This document shows, in pieces, positions 45,563 through 53,739 of a stretch of DNA of 64,000 bases. The notes beneath the pieces were generated by a model. That model made no database searches and was not told the DNA's origin. It saw only the letters and a list, made by a program, of their open reading frames with translations. Location: NCBI RefSeq assembly GCF_003666685.1, contig NZ_RCIZ01000001.1:248001-312000 (forward strand), given 5' to 3'. The position numbers and the translations under genes are program-made. The first letter of the stretch is position 1; each line of letters begins with the position of its first letter. The DNA comes from Mesorhizobium sp. YM1C-6-2. GTDB lineage: Bacteria; Pseudomonadota; Alphaproteobacteria; Rhizobiales; Rhizobiaceae.

Positions 45563-46726
45563 CTAGTGTAGCTGACGGAACAGCTTGTATAGTTCAGCCT
45601 TGTTCTCGAAGCCTACGCCAGGCGTATCAGGCAAGCTGACGTAACCGTCTTCGACGGCTATGTCGTCCGCGAAGCCGCCGAAAGGCTGGAACACGTCGGG
45701 GTAGGATTCATTGCCGCCCAGATGCAGCCCGGCAGCGATGTTGAGCGACATCTGGTGACCCCCGTGAGGCACGACCTGGCGCGAGGACCAACCCATCGAT
45801 TTCATGACGTCCAGCGTTCGCAGATATTCCACAAGGCCATATGAGAGGGCGCAGTCGAACTGCAGGTAGTCCCGGTCGGGTCGCATCCCGCCATAGCGCA
45901 ACAGGTTGCGCGCATCCTGATGCGAGAAGAGATTCTCGCCTGTCGCCATTGGCCCGTCATAATGGGCGGCGAGCTCCGCCTGCAACGCGTAGTCCAGCGG
46001 GTCGCCGGCTTCTTCGTACCAGAACAGACCGTAAGGGCGCATCGCCTTGGCATAGGCGATGGCGGTCTCGAGATCGAAGCGGCCGTTGGCGTCCACCGCC
46101 AGGTACTTGCCGTCGCCTACGACCTTCAGGACGGCTTCGATACGCTGCAGGTCTTCCTCGAGCGGTGCCCCGCCGATCTTCATCTTCACGACCCTGTAGC
46201 CTCGGTCGAGATAGCCGCGCATCTCCGCCTGCAGCTTGGAATGGTCCTTGCCGGGATAGTAGTAGCCACCAGCCGCGTAGACCCAGACCTTCTCGTCGGC
46301 GATGCCGTTCCTGTAGCGGTCGGCCAGAAGCCGCCACAGCGGCACGCCAGCGATCTTGGCGACCGCATCCCAGACCGCCATGTCGATGGTCCCCACCGCC
46401 ACGGACCGCTCACCGTGACCGCCGGGCTTCTCGTTGGTCATCAACGTTTTCCAGATGGCGAAGGGATCGAGATTGTCGTTCTCGTGGTCGATCAGTGTTT
46501 TCGGGTCGGCTTCCAGGACGCGCGCCAGAAAGCGGTCACGCATCAGCGCGCCTTGGCCGTAGCGTCCGTTCGAGTTGAAGCCGTAGCCTATGACCGGCTT
46601 GCCGTCGCGCAGGACGTCGGTCACCACCGCGACCGCCGAGCAGGTCATCTTGGAGAAGTCGATATATGCGTTGGCAATCGGCGAGGCGATTGAGACCGTC
46701 TTTTCCCTGATGTCGACGATACGCAT
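45563..46726 (-). CDS. tarD: D(-)-tartrate dehydratase
   Basis: A 387-residue enolase-superfamily enzyme. It closely follows, from memory, the Bradyrhizobium japonicum D-tartrate dehydratase: the N-terminus MRIVDIREKT, GYGFNSNGRYGQG near 47, NEKPGGHGERSVAVGTIDM in part near 98. Functional residues are K181/K183 in VVKMKIGG, metal ligands D212 (VDANG), E238 or E239 (WYEE) and E264 (TGENLF), and the His base in PHGGHQMS (321-324). It dehydrates D-tartrate to oxaloacetate. ATG 46726 is chosen over a longer frame that begins in the upstream gene. It is the third gene after the asparaginase and tartrate dehydrogenase genes. Confidence 0.9.
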   Translation of the reverse strand: MRIVDIREKTVSIASPIANAYIDFSKMTCSAVAVVTDVLRDGKPVIGYGFNSNGRYGQGALMRDRFLARVLEADPKTLIDHENDNLDPFAIWKTLMTNEKPGGHGERSVAVGTIDMAVWDAVAKIAGVPLWRLLADRYRNGIADEKVWVYAAGGYYYPGKDHSKLQAEMRGYLDRGYRVVKMKIGGAPLEEDLQRIEAVLKVVGDGKYLAVDANGRFDLETAIAYAKAMRPYGLFWYEEAGDPLDYALQAELAAHYDGPMATGENLFSHQDARNLLRYGGMRPDRDYLQFDCALSYGLVEYLRTLDVMKSMGWSSRQVVPHGGHQMSLNIAAGLHLGGNESYPDVFQPFGGFADDIAVEDGYVSLPDTPGVGFENKAELYKLFRQLH

Positions 46727-46736
46727 GCGTAAACCG

Positions 46737-47813
46737 CTATGTCTCGAGCGCGGCCGCCACGGCCTTGCCGCAGGTGATGGTATCGGCAGTGCCGCCGAGG
46801 TCACGGGTGCGGGTGGCCTCGTTCTTCAGCGTGTCCTCTATGGCCTTTACGATCGCAAGGCTGGCCTCTTCGTGGCCGAGGTGATCGAGCATCATGGCCG
46901 CGGCCCAGATCTGGCCGACGGGATTGGCGACACCCTTGCCGGCAATATCGGGAGCCGAGCCGTGCACAGGCTCGAACAGGGACGGGAACCGGCCCTCGGG
47001 ATTGATGTTTGCCGAAGGCGCTATGCCGATCGTGCCCGTGCAGGCAGGTCCCAGATCGGAGAGAATGTCGCCGAAGAGGTTGGACGCGACGACGACGTCG
47101 AACCGGTCGGGATTGAGCACGAAATGGGCCGTCAGAATGTCGATGTGATATTTGTCCCAGGACACGTCAGGATAGTTCGGGGCCATGGCCTCCACGCGCT
47201 CATCCCAATACGGCATGGTGATCGAAATGCCGTTGGACTTTGTGGCGGAGGTCAGGTGCTTGCGCGGGCGCTTTCGCGCCAGGTCGAACGCATAGCGCAG
47301 GATGCGGTCCACGCCCACGCGCGACATGACGGTTTCCTGGATCACGATCTCGCGCTCGGTGCCTGCGTACATCTTGCCGCCGATCGAGGAATACTCGCCC
47401 TCGGTGTTTTCGCGCACGATGTAGAAATCGATGTCGCCCGGCTTGCGGTTGGCAAGCGGCGAGGGCACCGCCGGCATGAGCCGGACGGGACGGAGATTGA
47501 CGTACTGGTCGAACTCGCGGCGGAACTGCAGAAGAGATCCCCACAGCGAAACATGATCGGGAACCGTCGCCGGCCAGCCGACCGCGCCGAAGAAGATCGC
47601 ATCGTGGGTTTCGATCTGGGACTTCCAGTCCTCCGGCATCATGCGGCCATGCTTGGCGTAGTAGTCGCAGGAAGCGAAGTCGAAGTGGTCGAGCTGCAAG
47701 TCGAGGCCGAAGCGCTTCGCTGCAACCTCCAGGACCCGCAGCGCCTCGGGGACGACTTCTAGGCCGATTCCGTCGCCGGGAATGACCGCTATTCTGTGCT
47801 TCTTGGCTGGCAT
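46737..47813 (-). CDS. Tartrate dehydrogenase/decarboxylase
   Basis: A 358-residue member of the isocitrate/isopropylmalate dehydrogenase family. The start block IAVIPGDGIGLEVVPEALR, the substrate-site Arg motif LRPVRLMP, and the YIVRENTEGEYSSIGG and NPEGRFPSLFEPVHGSAPD blocks match tartrate dehydrogenase (TtuC/YeaU), which oxidises tartrate and D-malate with NAD+ and decarboxylates the product to D-glycerate or pyruvate. D-malate or isopropylmalate-type activity is the alternative. ATG 47813 is the family start. Only ten bases separate it from tarD. Confidence 0.88.
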   Translation of the reverse strand: MPAKKHRIAVIPGDGIGLEVVPEALRVLEVAAKRFGLDLQLDHFDFASCDYYAKHGRMMPEDWKSQIETHDAIFFGAVGWPATVPDHVSLWGSLLQFRREFDQYVNLRPVRLMPAVPSPLANRKPGDIDFYIVRENTEGEYSSIGGKMYAGTEREIVIQETVMSRVGVDRILRYAFDLARKRPRKHLTSATKSNGISITMPYWDERVEAMAPNYPDVSWDKYHIDILTAHFVLNPDRFDVVVASNLFGDILSDLGPACTGTIGIAPSANINPEGRFPSLFEPVHGSAPDIAGKGVANPVGQIWAAAMMLDHLGHEEASLAIVKAIEDTLKNEATRTRDLGGTADTITCGKAVAAALET

Positions 47814-47847
47814 GGTGTTTTCCTGAATTGGTGTGGCCGACCGGAGC

Positions 47848-48825
47848 TTATCCGGCGAAATACTCGATCTCTTCGCGCAGACGTTTGCCGTCCAGTCCAA
47901 GTCCCAGCAACACTGAAACCAGCACCCGGGCCTTCTGTCCGCTCAGGTCTCCGGCGAAGATCACGCCGCCGTCCGACAGCGTCTTGCCGCCGCCATTGCC
48001 GTAGATCGCCTTGACGCGACCCCGCTGGCAGCGGCTGGTCATGATGATCGGCAACCCCTGTTTCACGAGTTCCGTTACGGCAGCCGCTACCGGCGGCGGG
48101 GCGTTGCCGCGACCGAAGCCTTCCAGAACGATGGCCTTGGCGCCATTGTCGGCCGCAAAGCGCAGGTAGCGGTCGCTGCTGCCCATCGCCATTTTGATGA
48201 GTTCGATGTCGGCCACGATTTCGCTTGCTTCGTAGTTGCGCCTCAGAACCGGCCTGCGGTGAAGCACGATGCGGTCGCCGTCCACTTCGCCGAGCTTGCC
48301 GTGTTCATAGGAAACGAACGTGTCGGTGCGCGAGGCATGGGACTTCGTGACGTCCCGTGCGGCATGGAATTCCTGTTCGAAGCAGATCACCGCGCCCACA
48401 CCGCGGGCCGTGTCCGATGCTGCGAGCCGGATCGAGTCGGTCAGGTTGCGCGGGCCATCGGGATTGGGCTCGTCAGCCTGGCGCTGGGCGCCGGTGAAGA
48501 CGATCGGCTTGTCGGAGCGGACGAGCAGGTCCGCCATGAAGGCGGTCTCTTCCATCGTGTCGGTTCCGTGGGTCACCACGACCCCGTCGAATCCCTCGCC
48601 GAGGCGCTGCGAGATGCGCTGCGACAGCGCAAAAGCCAATGGCAGGTCGATGGCGTAGCTGCCGACATTGCAAAATTCATCGATGCTGATGTCGATGCCC
48701 TCAAGCGGATCGTGCAGCGTCGCCTTCAACTCTGGTCCGGTGATGCTTGCCGTCACGTGTCCGGTCTCGGGATCCAGCTTGGATGCGATGGTGCCCCCCG
48801 TCGTTATCAGACAGATTTTCGGCAT
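47848..48825 (-). CDS. Type II-like asparaginase family protein
   Basis: A 325-residue asparaginase/glutaminase fold protein. Both nucleophile motifs are intact: ITTGGTIAS (T12) and VVVTHGTDTMEETA (T88, D89), and a catalytic Lys is in ARDVTKSHASRTDTF. There is no signal peptide, so it is cytoplasmic. Such enzymes hydrolyse asparagine or related side-chain amides. The gene leads an operon with tartrate dehydrogenase and tartrate dehydratase, so its real substrate may be a hydroxylated dicarboxylic amide taken up by the divergent peptide-type transporter; that is inference. Confidence 0.88.
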   Translation of the reverse strand: MPKICLITTGGTIASKLDPETGHVTASITGPELKATLHDPLEGIDISIDEFCNVGSYAIDLPLAFALSQRISQRLGEGFDGVVVTHGTDTMEETAFMADLLVRSDKPIVFTGAQRQADEPNPDGPRNLTDSIRLAASDTARGVGAVICFEQEFHAARDVTKSHASRTDTFVSYEHGKLGEVDGDRIVLHRRPVLRRNYEASEIVADIELIKMAMGSSDRYLRFAADNGAKAIVLEGFGRGNAPPPVAAAVTELVKQGLPIIMTSRCQRGRVKAIYGNGGGKTLSDGGVIFAGDLSGQKARVLVSVLLGLGLDGKRLREEIEYFAG

Positions 48826-48856
48826 CTGGTTCCCTCACTTGCTCTTTCCAGGGTTG

Positions 48857-48884
48857 ACTATGTTGGTCTGACCGAAAAATCAAG
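48857..48884 (-). promoter_or_regulatory. Putative promoter and operator of the asparaginase-tartrate operon
   Basis: On the minus strand TTGATT (48884-48879) and ATAGTC (48862-48857) are spaced by 16 bases. The spacer contains TTGGTCTGACC (48864-48874 on plus), a near-palindrome of the type bound by FadR-group GntR regulators. A sibling copy lies at 48980-48990. Confidence 0.5.
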
Positions 48885-48907
48885 GAGCCTTCACTCGCCT
48901 GTGAATG

Positions 48908-48925
48908 ATGCGCAAAATTGTGCAT
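48908..48925. promoter_or_regulatory. 18-bp near-perfect palindrome in the divergent promoter region
   Basis: ATGCGCAAAATTGTGCAT is symmetric apart from one position per arm. It lies midway between the asparaginase operon and the peptide transporter operon, just upstream of the transporter -35 box. It shares ATGYGCAAAATT with the opposite strand of the palindrome at 34864-34888. Confidence 0.5.
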
Positions 48926-48934
48926 TTTTGGGAA

Positions 48935-48992
48935 TTGACGGTCAGGCCAATTTACCCATTAATGCAATTATCGACCGGTTTGGTCTGTCCAA
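48935..48992 (+). promoter_or_regulatory. Putative promoter and operator of the peptide-type ABC operon
   Basis: TTGACG (48935-48940) and ATTAAT (48958-48963) have a 17-base spacer. TTGGTCTGTCCAA at 48980-48992 follows near the expected transcript start and matches the asparaginase-side copy in 10 of 11 bases. The arrangement fits repression of both directions by the GntR protein at 55654. Confidence 0.55.
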
Positions 48993-49040
48993 TATGCTTG
49001 GACGGCCGCGTGAAGTCGTGCGATCTAAAGGGGAAGAGAG

Positions 49041-50702
49041 ATGGCAGATAAATTTACCAGAATTCAGTTGGCGCCGACGCGCCGGCAGTTCCTTAAAACG
49101 ACCGCAGCGGTTGGCGGGGCGGCGGTTCTTTCGTCCACGGGTCGCTTTGGAGAGGCGCTTGCCCAGGACGCCAACAGCACCCTGGTCATCGCTGCACCGG
49201 CGACGCCCCAGGGCCTGGATATTGAGTTCGACGTCAGCCTGGGCTCCATCGACTCGCTCGGCGCGCTCTACGAATACATGCTCGGCTATGAAAAGATGGA
49301 GGATCCCAACGCGCCGGGCGTGCTGCGCGAAGACACCGGTGTCCACACCGACAAGCCGAATAATCTCGCCCTGCGCGGTCGCCTCGCCGAGAGCTGGGAA
49401 GTGGCGCCCGACGGCCGCAAGGCGACGTTCAAGCTGCGTGAGGGGGTTGTCTCCAACTGGGGCAACAAGTTCTCGTCGAAAGACGTCAAGTGGACCTGGG
49501 ACCGCAAGTTCAATCTCAAGGGGCAGGGCCTCTTCCAGACCGCCGTGCTCGGCCTGACGTCGCCCGACCAGATCAAGGTCGAGGGCGACTACGCCATTTC
49601 CTTCAATCTCGATAAGCCGAACCCGCTCCTGTTGAAGCAGCAGTGCAATCTGGCCAACCCGATTTATGACGCCACCAAGTGCGCCGAGGTTGGCGGGACC
49701 GACGACCCGTGGGCGGTCAACTTCCTCAAGAACGACAGCGCGGGCTTCGGGCCCTACCGCATTGCCCAGCTCGTGCGCGGCCAGCAGGCCGTGTTCGAGG
49801 CGCGGGACGACTATTGGGACGAGAAGCCTTTCATGAAGCGCGTCATCATGCGCGAGGTGCCGCAATCGTCCAGCCGTTTCTCGCTCTTGCAGGGCGGCGC
49901 GGTCGATATCGCGCAGTTCCTCCAGCCGCGCGAACTCGAGGCGCTGAAGACGCAGCCGGCTGCGGCCGTTGATGCCGTGAACGCTTCCTACATGATCTGG
50001 CTGGAGCTCAACGCCAAGATGGCGCCGTTCGACAACGTCGACGTGCGCCGCGCAGTTAACCTTGCCATCCCGCGCGACGAGATCATCCGCACGATCTACT
50101 ACGGTTACGCCGACGAGCAGAAGGCGCCCATGCCGTACATCTACCCGATGGCGGATGAGAGCTTCTTCAACTACGGCTACGACCTGGCCAAGGCCAAGGA
50201 GCTGCTGGACAAGGCCGGCGCCAAGAATCTTGCGACCAGCCTGTCCTACAACGCTGGCGACCCCACGCAGGAGCCGATCGCGCTGCTCATCCAGACCGCG
50301 CTGAAGCAGATCGGCATCGAGCTGACCCTGGAGAAGCTGCCGGCCGGAGTGTTCTACGAGAACGTCACCAAGCGTGCCAAGCCGATGATCTTCTACCTCG
50401 ACTCGCCGTGGACGCCGGATCCGGGTTACTCGACCTATCTCTACTTCAACTCGGAAAGCTACGTGAACTACTCCAACTACGATAACAAGAACGTCGACCA
50501 GATGATCAAGGACGGTCTTGCGACGCTGGACGACAATGTCCGCAAGGAGAAGTACACCGAGGTGCAGAAGACCTTGATGGATGAGGCGCCATGGGGCTTC
50601 ATCGCCTATCCGAAATACACGCTCGCGCGGAAGGCCAACCTCAAGGGCTTCACCTACTACACGTCCAACAATCTGCGGTTCCAGGACTTCACCCGGGGCT
50701 GA
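49041..50702 (+). CDS. Peptide-type ABC transporter substrate-binding protein
   Basis: A 553-residue family 5 (DppA/OppA-like) binding protein. It has a textbook Tat signal, TRRQFLKTTAAVGGAAVL from residue 13, with cleavage after ALAQ near residue 42. Mature blocks include LAESWEVAPDGRKATFKLREGV, shown in part, KDVKWTWDRKFNL and the late YLDSPWTPDPGYSTYLYFNS. Tat export suggests folding in the cytoplasm. Ligands of the family include peptides, nickel chelates, glutathione and amides; the tartrate genes point to a dicarboxylic amide or conjugate. Confidence 0.88.
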   Translation: MADKFTRIQLAPTRRQFLKTTAAVGGAAVLSSTGRFGEALAQDANSTLVIAAPATPQGLDIEFDVSLGSIDSLGALYEYMLGYEKMEDPNAPGVLREDTGVHTDKPNNLALRGRLAESWEVAPDGRKATFKLREGVVSNWGNKFSSKDVKWTWDRKFNLKGQGLFQTAVLGLTSPDQIKVEGDYAISFNLDKPNPLLLKQQCNLANPIYDATKCAEVGGTDDPWAVNFLKNDSAGFGPYRIAQLVRGQQAVFEARDDYWDEKPFMKRVIMREVPQSSSRFSLLQGGAVDIAQFLQPRELEALKTQPAAAVDAVNASYMIWLELNAKMAPFDNVDVRRAVNLAIPRDEIIRTIYYGYADEQKAPMPYIYPMADESFFNYGYDLAKAKELLDKAGAKNLATSLSYNAGDPTQEPIALLIQTALKQIGIELTLEKLPAGVFYENVTKRAKPMIFYLDSPWTPDPGYSTYLYFNSESYVNYSNYDNKNVDQMIKDGLATLDDNVRKEKYTEVQKTLMDEAPWGFIAYPKYTLARKANLKGFTYYTSNNLRFQDFTRG

Positions 50703-50712
50703 TAGCTGCTTC

Positions 50713-50738
50713 CTCCGGAGGCCTCCCGGCCTCCGGAG
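50713..50738 (+). terminator. Intercistronic stem-loop after the peptide-binding protein gene
   Basis: CTCCGGAGGCC (50713-50723) is perfectly complementary to 50728-50738 with a TCCC loop. No T-run follows. Position and form match the hairpins after the two sugar-binding protein genes in this window. Confidence 0.7.
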
Positions 50739-50765
50739 ACCGTTCGAGCATTGGAAAGAGCGTAG

Positions 50766-51692
50766 ATGACTTCGAAGCTCGGCCTTCTCCTGAGGCTAGC
50801 AGTAATACGGCCGAGATTTGCAATCGGCTATCTGATCGTCATCACGATGACGCTGCTGGCCATTTTTGCGCCGGTCATCGCGCCATATTCGCCGACCGAG
50901 GCGGACTCCGCGAGCTTCCTCCAGCCGCCGAGCGCGGCTCATCTTTTCGGCACCGACAATGTCGGCATGGACATCTTCAGCCGCTCCATCTACGCGCCCC
51001 GCATCGACCTGACGATTGCCATCCTGGGAACGCTCCTGTCGGCCGTGGTCGGCAGCTCGATCGGTGCAGTTGTCGGCTTCTACAGCAGTGGGCGCGGCAT
51101 ACGCGTGTGGCTGTCCTTTGCGATCATGCGGGCGGCCGACGTGCTGCAGGCCTTTCCCGTTTTCGTCTTCGCTATCGCGCTGGTCGCGAGTCTCGGGCAG
51201 AGCATCCAGACGGTGGTTCTGGCGATCGCCTTCGTCAACGCACCGATTTACCTGCGCCTGATGCGTTCGCAGGTGCTCACCATCCGCTCCATGCGTTACG
51301 TCGAGGCCTCGCAAGTCAATGGTCTGTCGGACATGCAGACCATCATGCGCCATGTCATCCCGAACGCGATGGCGCCTGTGCTGGCGCAACTCTCGGTCAA
51401 TATTGGCTGGGGCATCCTGCTCACGGCGGCTCTTTCCTTTGTCGGCGCCGGCGTTCGCGCGCCGACACCGGAATGGGGGAGCATGATCGCTATGGGCTTC
51501 CAGAACGTGGTGACCGGCCAGTGGTGGCCCTCCATGTTCCCCGGCGCGATGCTTGCAATCACCGTGTTCGGCTTTTCCCTGGTCGGCGCATCGATCGAGG
51601 TCGTCGCCGATCCGGCCAAGCGCCGGCAGCTCCTGAGCGAAGCGCGCGAGCGGACCGCGCGCACTGCGGACGCTCCGGTGAGGGAAGGCTGA
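50766..51692 (+). CDS. Peptide-type ABC transporter permease, DppC type
   Basis: A 308-residue permease. The N-terminal helix (AIGYLIVITMTLLAIFAPVI) and HLFGTDNVGMDIFSRSIYAPR are the DppC hallmarks, followed by the coupling loop RYVEASQVNGLSDMQTIMRHVIPN near residue 178, given in part. It has six predicted membrane segments. In this operon the C-type permease precedes the B-type permease, the reverse of the usual dppBC order. It overlaps the next gene by one base. Confidence 0.88.
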   Translation: MTSKLGLLLRLAVIRPRFAIGYLIVITMTLLAIFAPVIAPYSPTEADSASFLQPPSAAHLFGTDNVGMDIFSRSIYAPRIDLTIAILGTLLSAVVGSSIGAVVGFYSSGRGIRVWLSFAIMRAADVLQAFPVFVFAIALVASLGQSIQTVVLAIAFVNAPIYLRLMRSQVLTIRSMRYVEASQVNGLSDMQTIMRHVIPNAMAPVLAQLSVNIGWGILLTAALSFVGAGVRAPTPEWGSMIAMGFQNVVTGQWWPSMFPGAMLAITVFGFSLVGASIEVVADPAKRRQLLSEARERTARTADAPVREG

Positions 51693-52702
51693 TGCGTATC
51701 CTCGCCTATCTGGCCAAGCGGCTTGTCTTCGTCATCCCGCAACTTCTCGGAATCGTGCTCGTCTCGTTCCTGCTGGTGAAGAGCATTCCAGGCGATCCGG
51801 CAGTGCTGATGCTCGGCCCGACAGCAACCCCATCCGCCATCGCAGCCCTGCGAGAGCAACTGGGTCTCGATCAGCCGCTGTACATGCAGTTTCTGATTTA
51901 TGTTCGCAATCTGCTGCATGGCGACCTCGGCACCTCCTGGCAGACCACGCGGCCGGTGCTTGAGGACCTGCTCCAGCGTTTTCCGGCCACCCTCGAGCTT
52001 GTGACGTTCTCGCTGCTTCTCGCCATCCTCGTCGGCGTGACTCTCGGCGTCTACGCCGCGCGCAACCCCCGTGGCTGGGTTGCCCGTGTTTCCGATCTCT
52101 ACGGCCTGAGCGCCGGCGCTCTGCCGGACTTCTGGTTCGCACTGGTCCTGATCTTTGTCTTCTACACCGTGCTGGGCTGGGCGCCGGCTCCGCTCGGACG
52201 AATCGACATGATCGTCATTCCGCCTATCCCGGTGACCGGCATCTTGACCATCGATGCACTGCTTGCCGGCGACCCGGAGGCGTTCTGGTCTGCCTGCTCA
52301 CACCTGGCGCTGCCGGTGCTGACGCTGGGTCTGCTCAACGCCGGCCCCATCCTGAAGATAACCCAGTCGACGATGGAGACGATGCTGGAATCCGATTTCA
52401 GCCGGTACGAGGTGCTTTGCGGAGTGCCGCAGAATCTCGTTGTGCGCCATGCCTTGCGTAATGCGTTGCCGTCCATCGTCACCATCATCAGCGTGCTTTA
52501 CGGCTTTCTGATCGGCGGAGCAGTTCTGGTCGAGATCGTTTTTTCATGGGGCGGAGCGGGTCAGTACGCTGTGCAGGGCGTGCTCAACTCGGACATCTAT
52601 CCGGTTCTGGGTTTCGTGCTGTTCTCCGCTATCTTCTCCCTCATCGTCTATATCGCGGTCGATCTCGTCTACTTTCTGCTCGACCCGCGTATCAGCAACT
52701 AG
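51692..52702 (+). CDS. Peptide-type ABC transporter permease, DppB type
   Basis: A 336-residue permease starting at ATG 51692, which shares its A with the preceding stop. N-terminal AKRLVFVIPQLLGIVLVSFL and IPGDPAVLMLG are typical of DppB, as are LREQLGLDQPLYMQF and the coupling loop SRYEVLCGVPQNLVVRHALRN in part. The coupling loop usually reads YVRTARAKGL; here GVPQN replaces the conserved AKG portion, so docking to the ATPase may be adapted. It has six predicted membrane helices. Confidence 0.87.
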   Translation: MRILAYLAKRLVFVIPQLLGIVLVSFLLVKSIPGDPAVLMLGPTATPSAIAALREQLGLDQPLYMQFLIYVRNLLHGDLGTSWQTTRPVLEDLLQRFPATLELVTFSLLLAILVGVTLGVYAARNPRGWVARVSDLYGLSAGALPDFWFALVLIFVFYTVLGWAPAPLGRIDMIVIPPIPVTGILTIDALLAGDPEAFWSACSHLALPVLTLGLLNAGPILKITQSTMETMLESDFSRYEVLCGVPQNLVVRHALRNALPSIVTIISVLYGFLIGGAVLVEIVFSWGGAGQYAVQGVLNSDIYPVLGFVLFSAIFSLIVYIAVDLVYFLLDPRISN

Positions 52703-53739
52703 TGCGAGAAACAGCGTTGGGTGCAGCGGAAGTCATAAGCAAGACGGAAAACGTCTCCGGCGACGCGGGCAAGGCGCCTCTGATCGACATCAGAAACTTG
52801 CGTATCACGTTCCCGTCCGGCGGTGCCGAGCCGAAGACTGTATTGAAGGGGATCAACCTCTCCGTGCAGCCTGGAGAAATCGTAGGTCTGGTCGGCGAGA
52901 GCGGGGCAGGCAAGACGACGCTTGCCCGTTCGATCCTCGGCGTGCCCCCGGCGCCCGGCCGGATCGCGGCAGGCGAAGTCCATTTCGAGGGACGTCAGAT
53001 CCTTAGCCTCTCCGAAGCCGAGCTCAGACGCCTGCGTGGCCGTAGGCTTTCCGTGGTGGTGCCCAATCCCCGCGCCGAACTAAACCCCTTGCGCAAGGTC
53101 GGAGACCAGATCGCCTCGATGGCGAAAATCCACCTCAATGTCAGCCGCAAGGAGGCGCGCCGGATGGCGCTGCAAATGCTGCGGGACGTGCAGATACCTG
53201 ATCCTGAAAGGCGCATGGATGCCTATCCGCATGAACTCTCCGGCGGCATGGCGCAGCGTGTCGTCATCGCCATGGCGCTGATCTGCAATCCGGCTTTCGT
53301 CATTTCCGATGATGCCACCAGCGGCCTCGACGTTACGGTTCAGGCGCAGATCCTGGCACTGCTCGCGAAGCTTGCTGCCGAGCATGGCAGCGCGATGCTT
53401 TTCATCACACGCGACGTCGGCATCACCGCCCACTTCTGCGATCGCATCGCGGTGCTGTTCTCCGGCGAGATCGTTGAAATCGCCCCGCGCGAAGCATTGT
53501 TCCTCGAGCCGGCCCACCCCTATACGCTGATGTTGCTCGCGGCCTTCTCCCACAGCCCGAAGCTCAGGGACAGCTGGAGCGTACCGGAGACAGCAAGGCG
53601 GCGCGAGTTGGCCGCCGGCTGTCAGTATGCCGATCGTTGCCCCATCGCGCAGGCGGTCTGCCGCACGCATCGCCCTCCTTTCGCAGAGGTCAGCCCAGGT
53701 CATTTTGCCCGCTGCCATTTTCCGGTGAGGCACGCATGA
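52702..53739 (+). CDS. Peptide-type ABC transporter ATPase with degenerate catalytic motifs
   Basis: About 345 residues from GTG 52702, which overlaps the DppB stop; TTG 52717 is an alternative. Walker A (GESGAGKTT, 65-73) and signature (LSGGMAQRV) are intact. Other motifs are unusual: the Q-loop glutamine is Pro121 (VVVPNP), the Walker B catalytic Glu is Asp204 (ISDDATSGLD) and the H-loop His is Arg237 (FITRDVG). The C-terminal oligopeptide-transport domain with its Cys cluster (CQYADRCPIAQAVCRTHRP) is present. It probably pairs with the canonical ATPase that follows and contributes one weak site. Confidence 0.87.
   Translation: MRETALGAAEVISKTENVSGDAGKAPLIDIRNLRITFPSGGAEPKTVLKGINLSVQPGEIVGLVGESGAGKTTLARSILGVPPAPGRIAAGEVHFEGRQILSLSEAELRRLRGRRLSVVVPNPRAELNPLRKVGDQIASMAKIHLNVSRKEARRMALQMLRDVQIPDPERRMDAYPHELSGGMAQRVVIAMALICNPAFVISDDATSGLDVTVQAQILALLAKLAAEHGSAMLFITRDVGITAHFCDRIAVLFSGEIVEIAPREALFLEPAHPYTLMLLAAFSHSPKLRDSWSVPETARRRELAAGCQYADRCPIAQAVCRTHRPPFAEVSPGHFARCHFPVRHA

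Noticed and set aside
50591-51691. N-terminal extension of the DppB frame back to 50591
   Set aside because: The extension runs through the end of the binding-protein gene, a hairpin and the whole DppC gene in another frame; the true start at 51692 has the family N-terminus.
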